Source: Bacillota bacterium (GTDB taxonomy: Bacteria; Bacillota; Limnochordia; Darwinibacteriales; Darwinibacteriaceae). From it: a DNA stretch of 8,767 bases. Both the position numbers and the translations under genes were made by a program. The DNA lies in contig JAAYSR010000246.1 of NCBI GenBank assembly GCA_012518325.1, forward strand, positions 1 to 8,767. The letters are read 5' to 3'. The notes beneath the pieces were generated by a model that saw only the letters and a list, made by a program, of their open reading frames with translations, was not told the origin of the DNA and did no database searches. This document shows, piece by piece, positions 6,138 to 8,767 of the stretch (its first letter is position 1; each line of letters begins with the position of its first letter).

Positions 6138-6494
6138 ATGGGTTTTACGTTTTTTTGCTACGCGAAGTGTTCAACTTGCAGGAAAGCAAGGGCATTCCTG
6201 GATGAAAAGGGCATCTCCTACACTTACCGGGAGATTACAGAGCAGACGCCCACCGCAGAAGAACTGACGGAATGGGTGCAGCGGGGGGACTATCCCCTTA
6301 AGGCCTTTTTCAATACCAGCGGCACACGTTACCGGGAGCTGGGGTTAAAAGACCGCCTAGGCAGCCTGTCGCAGGCAGAGGCCGTCGAAATGCTCGCAGC
6401 CGACGGCATGCTGATTAAGCGCCCTATTCTAGTGAGTCCCAGCGCTCTTTTGATTGGCTTCAAGCCTAAGGAGTGGGAAAAGCTCAGCGTCTAG
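6138..6494 (+). CDS. ArsC/Spx-family thioredoxin-fold protein (YusI-like)
   Basis: A 118-residue protein of the ArsC/Spx/MgsR family. It begins with a beta strand and a CSTC motif at 11-14 (CxxC followed by RKA), the arrangement seen in Spx and YusI rather than the single-Cys active site of plasmid ArsC. Further family blocks are PLKAFFNTSG, YRELGLKDRL and DGMLIKRPIL, the last containing the likely cis-proline loop. These blocks resemble B. subtilis YusI more than Spx, so a direct role in transcription is unlikely; the real substrate is unknown, and arsenate reduction should not be assumed as no other arsenic gene is near. The start is ATG 6138 with AGGAGGGG at 6127-6134. There is little room for a separate promoter after the PFK terminator. 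Its stop codon overlaps that of the opposing hydrolase gene. Confidence 0.9.
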   Translation: MGFTFFCYAKCSTCRKARAFLDEKGISYTYREITEQTPTAEELTEWVQRGDYPLKAFFNTSGTRYRELGLKDRLGSLSQAEAVEMLAADGMLIKRPILVSPSALLIGFKPKEWEKLSV

Positions 6495-7426
6495 CCGGGC
6501 TGTTCCTCAAGCCTTGCCTCCAGCCAGGCGAGGAGATCCGCCATCACTTCCTCTTTGTTCAGCTCGTTGAGGAGCTCATGCCTGGCTTCGGGATAGAGCT
6601 TCATCTCAACATTGGCCACACCGTATTTTTTCAGCTGGCCCACAAATTCGGCAACGCCGCGGCCGTGGCCGCCTACCGGGTCAGCATCGCCGCTCACTGC
6701 CAGGATCGGCATGTCCTTGGGTATCTGGTGAATCAGGGCCGGATCATGGATCGCCTCCAGGCCGGTAAAGAGATCGAAGAAAAAGCCTGCGCTGCAGACG
6801 ATGCCGCAGTAGGGATCTGCAATGTATTTCCGCACCTCCCCGTCATCCCGGGAGAGCCAGTCGAAATTAGTCTTAACCGGCTTAATGCCGCGGTTGTAGG
6901 CGCCGAAGGCAATTTTATCCAGCAGCAGGCTGGGTTTTTTTGCATTTCTGGACATCTGCAGCCGGGCAATGAGTTTGCCAAGTTTCAGGGCGAAGCCAGG
7001 ATGTCCGCCTGAGCCCATCAGGATCGCCCCGCTTACGGTCTCACCATACTTCTGCAGATAGCGGCGGGCGAGGAAAGATCCCATGCTGTGTCCCATCAGA
7101 AAGATTGGCAGGCCGGGGTATCTCTCCCGGGCCCAGGCCTGCACCGCATACAAATCATCGACGAGCCGTTCAAAACCGTCTTTTTCCGCAAGGTAACCCA
7201 TGAGGCCGGATTTTTCGCCTGTCCGGCCGTGTCCCCGGTGGTCGTTGGCCGCAACAATAAAGCCGCGATCAGTGCAGAACTTGGCAAAGTGCGCGTAGCG
7301 GCCGCTGTGCTCAGCCATGCCGTGGGCGATCTGCAGCACCCCCCGGGGAGGCTGCGCTGTCTGCCAGGTGCGGACAAAGATACTCGCGCCGTCGTCCATG
7401 GTTAGATACAGTGTTTCAGCATCCAT
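6491..7426 (-). CDS. Alpha/beta hydrolase, monoacylglycerol lipase / lysophospholipase-like
   Basis: A serine hydrolase of the Hydrolase_4 (S33-like) group, probably acting on monoacylglycerols, lysophospholipids or similar esters in the cytoplasm. With ATG 7426 as start it has 311 residues. Landmarks in that numbering: oxyanion segment IAHGMAEHSGRY (about 33-44), NDHRGHGRT, nucleophile Ser114 in GHSMG, Asp249 in GDADPVG and His283 in EARHELLNE. It has no signal peptide. Start choice is uncertain: ATG 7426 has a G-run (GGGGGG) six nt before it and gives the usual N-terminus just before LYLTMDDG; ATG 7477 has a better GGAGG but only 3 nt away and would give 328 residues. Its stop overlaps the convergent ArsC/Spx-like gene by 4 bp, with no terminator between. 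The DUF362 gene is divergent from it. Confidence 0.9.
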   Translation of the reverse strand: MDAETLYLTMDDGASIFVRTWQTAQPPRGVLQIAHGMAEHSGRYAHFAKFCTDRGFIVAANDHRGHGRTGEKSGLMGYLAEKDGFERLVDDLYAVQAWARERYPGLPIFLMGHSMGSFLARRYLQKYGETVSGAILMGSGGHPGFALKLGKLIARLQMSRNAKKPSLLLDKIAFGAYNRGIKPVKTNFDWLSRDDGEVRKYIADPYCGIVCSAGFFFDLFTGLEAIHDPALIHQIPKDMPILAVSGDADPVGGHGRGVAEFVGQLKKYGVANVEMKLYPEARHELLNELNKEEVMADLLAWLEARLEEQPG

Positions 7427-7502
7427 TCCCATCCCCCCAGGATCTTCTTGCCTAGAGAGTTCAAGGCGCGGTCCCATTATCCTCCATAGGTATGCCAATT
7501 TA

Positions 7503-7511
7503 TGCTATTAT
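7503..7511 (+). promoter_or_regulatory. Possible extended -10 element for the DUF362 gene
   Basis: TGC-TATTAT at 7503-7511 matches an extended -10 (five of six bases of TATAAT) in the only AT-rich patch between the divergent genes. The -35 position (7483-7488) is poor. Transcription from here would start near 7518, inside the AAGGGGAG ribosome binding site, and would then favour GTG 7538 as start. On the minus strand the same patch reads CATAAT, so it could also serve the hydrolase. Confidence 0.3.
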
Positions 7512-7528
7512 GAAGGGGAGTTGAAAGG

Positions 7529-8632
7529 GTGATCTGTGTGAGCAGAGCGGAAAAAATCTATGTCAGCTACGGCCAGGATCCCATTCCGATGGTGAAGGAG
7601 CTTTTGAGCGCAATAAACTTGCAGGGGATGATTCCTGCCGGAGCCCGCATCGGCCTCAAGCCCAATTTGGTTGTAGCCCGGCCGGCCAGGGAGGGGGCCA
7701 CTACCGATCCCGAGGTTGTGGAAGGGGTTATTCAGTACCTGCGGGACTGCGGCTTTCGCGATCTGGCAGTTCTGGAAGGCTCCTGGGTTGGCGACAGCAC
7801 CCAGAGGGCTTTTCAGGTGTGCGGCTATGCCGATCTGGCCGCAAGGTACGGTGTGGAGCTGATCGACCTGCAGAAAGACTCTTCCCACATCCGCCGGGTG
7901 GAGGAGCTGGAACTGCATGTCTGCGACGAGCTGAGCCGCATTTATTTTCTCATCAATTTCCCGGTACTGAAGGGCCACTGCCAGACAAAAATCACCTGTG
8001 CCCTGAAAAACCTCAAGGGATGCATTCCCAACCGGGAAAAACGCAGGTTCCATACCTTAGGGCTCCACAAGCCCATCGCTTATCTGAACAAGGCAGTCAG
8101 GACAGGCCTTGTGGTGGTAGACGGCCTCCTGGGGGATCTGGATTTTGAAGAGGGCGGCAATCCGGTGCAGATGGACCGCATTATTGTCGGGACAGATCCG
8201 GTTCAGATCGATTCCTACGTAGCCAGTCTCCTGGGCTATGAGCCGGCAGAGATTCCCTACATCACCCTGGCAGAGAAGCTCGGGGTCGGAAAAGTGTTCA
8301 GCGGCAGCGATGAAGTTGAGGTAGTTGGCGCAAGGCACACTACCTCCAGGATCAAGTCTGCCAGGCAGGTGGAGGAACTCGCCCGCATCGTCCGGGAGGA
8401 TCAGGCCTGCTCAGCCTGTTACGGCAGCCTGATCCACGCCTTAGGCCGTTTGCGGGAACGGGGGCTGTTCAGCCGGTTGCCTGAACCAATTCTGATCGGC
8501 CAGGGCTTTAAAGGCAAGAGGCGACAGGGCATCGGCATCGGCAGCTGTACCAGGGGCTTTGCCTCTCATGTCCAAGGCTGCCCCCCGACAGCTAGGGAGA
8601 TTTTAGACTTCCTCTACGAACAGCTGGCATAA
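7529..8632 (+). CDS. DUF362 family protein with C-terminal cysteine motif
   Basis: A 367-residue protein of the DUF362 family (COG2006). Family blocks are GLKPNLV (42-48), the segment NFPVLKGH (143-150), TCALKNLKGCIP (156-167) and VVVDGLLGDLDFEEGGNPVQMD, with GTDPVQIDSYVA (221-232). Many relatives carry a ferredoxin domain; here there is none, but the C-terminal part has CSAC at 294-297, then Cys340 in GIGSC and Cys351 in GCPP, which could bind a metal or iron-sulfur cluster. Cys151, Cys157 and Cys165 lie in the conserved core. Function is unknown; a redox role is inference. It is cytoplasmic, without signal peptide or membrane segment. The start is GTG 7529, eight nt after AAGGGGAG (7513-7520); GTG 7538 with GAAAGGG before it is an alternative. 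It is a single-gene unit, divergent from the hydrolase and ending at a strong terminator. Confidence 0.9.
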   Translation: MICVSRAEKIYVSYGQDPIPMVKELLSAINLQGMIPAGARIGLKPNLVVARPAREGATTDPEVVEGVIQYLRDCGFRDLAVLEGSWVGDSTQRAFQVCGYADLAARYGVELIDLQKDSSHIRRVEELELHVCDELSRIYFLINFPVLKGHCQTKITCALKNLKGCIPNREKRRFHTLGLHKPIAYLNKAVRTGLVVVDGLLGDLDFEEGGNPVQMDRIIVGTDPVQIDSYVASLLGYEPAEIPYITLAEKLGVGKVFSGSDEVEVVGARHTTSRIKSARQVEELARIVREDQACSACYGSLIHALGRLRERGLFSRLPEPILIGQGFKGKRRQGIGIGSCTRGFASHVQGCPPTAREILDFLYEQLA

Positions 8633-8661
8633 AAAAGACGCTGGGAGAACCAGCGTCTTCT
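8631..8661. terminator. Bidirectional terminator between convergent genes
   Basis: A perfect 10-bp stem (AAGACGCTGG at 8635-8644 with CCAGCGTCTT at 8650-8659) and a 5-nt GAGAA loop. On the plus strand it begins at the DUF362 stop codon and is followed by a short T-rich tail; on the minus strand the A-run at 8631-8636 becomes a T tract, so it should end the convergent redoxin gene most efficiently. Confidence 0.88.
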
Positions 8662-8671
8662 CAATTCTGCC

Positions 8672-8767
8672 TTAGACCAGGTCACAGGCCTCCACCGGCA
8701 TCCAGTGGGGATCCTTGCCGTCCCATTTGACATTGCAGCCGATGGGATTTGTGAGGGGCGTTGTGAT
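8672..8767 (-). CDS. C-terminal end of a thioredoxin/peroxiredoxin-like protein (partial)
   Basis: The minus strand is open from the window edge to a TAA at 8674-8672, giving 31 residues that end the protein. The peptide contains NPIGCNVKW at 7-15, then WMPVEACDLV to the end. A C-terminal P-x-x-GC-x-x-KW segment is a hallmark of thioredoxin-fold AhpC/TSA-like redoxins of about 190 residues, where this tail follows the catalytic domain. The catalytic Cys and the start lie outside the window, so the assignment rests on the tail alone. A stop codon in a suitable place, the opposing terminator 10 nt on and the family-like tail together support a real gene rather than chance. Confidence 0.7.
   Translation of the reverse strand: MTTPLTNPIGCNVKWDGKDPHWMPVEACDLV

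Noticed and set aside
6473..7012. A 179-codon plus-strand open frame opposite the hydrolase 3' half
   Set aside because: The hydrolase on the minus strand has GHSMG and the Asp/His triad in order; the plus-strand frame has no domain and starts inside the end of the ArsC/Spx-like gene.
1..8767. CRISPR array, tRNA/rRNA genes, insertion sequences, prophage or integron sites
   Set aside because: No regularly spaced repeats, tRNA-like cloverleaf, transposase or integrase coding region, or flanking target-site duplications were seen.

Overview
The window is an ordinary chromosomal stretch of what looks like an anaerobic member of the Bacillota (a Clostridia-type Gram-positive with moderately high GC). 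Evidence: strong GGAGG/AGGAGG-type ribosome binding sites, CtsR-like heptad operators in front of a small heat-shock gene (CtsR is known from Bacillota), a 6-phosphofructokinase of the pyrophosphate/mixed type, a stand-alone DUF1858 protein, a DUF362 protein and a YusI-like ArsC/Spx-family protein. Genus cannot be decided from this sequence.

Layout: (1) positions 2-1130 hold the 3' part of a membrane-anchored GGDEF diguanylate cyclase, followed 12 nt later by a small DUF1858 protein and a rho-independent terminator. (2) Positions 1131-1807 hold a control region with repeated CtsR-like heptads and a plausible extended -10 promoter, then an Hsp20 small heat-shock protein with its own terminator. 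(3) Positions 1866-2817 hold a solitary HNH endonuclease of the predicted-restriction-enzyme type, again with its own terminator. (4) Positions 2879-6120 hold a cytoplasmic S9A prolyl oligopeptidase and a 6-phosphofructokinase, the latter ending at a terminator. (5) An ArsC/Spx-family protein starts just after that terminator and ends tail to tail with a minus-strand monoacylglycerol-lipase-like hydrolase; the two stop codons share the palindrome CTAG. (6) A divergent DUF362 protein follows, ending at a perfect bidirectional terminator. Facing it on the minus strand is the last 31 codons of a thioredoxin/peroxiredoxin-like protein, cut by the window edge.

Most genes are single transcription units with their own terminators, so the window is a string of independent housekeeping and stress genes rather than one pathway. 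Themes are second-messenger signalling (diguanylate cyclase), protein quality control and peptide turnover (Hsp20, prolyl oligopeptidase), glycolysis (PFK), thiol/redox functions (ArsC/Spx-like, DUF362 with four C-terminal cysteines, redoxin fragment) and possible DNA defence (HNH). I see no CRISPR array, tRNA, rRNA, insertion sequence or prophage, and I do not see a clear new multigene system. The best leads are the CtsR-like operator cluster, the glutamine at the donor-specificity position of the PFK, the solitary HNH enzyme with an unassigned N-terminal domain, and the cysteine set of the DUF362 protein.
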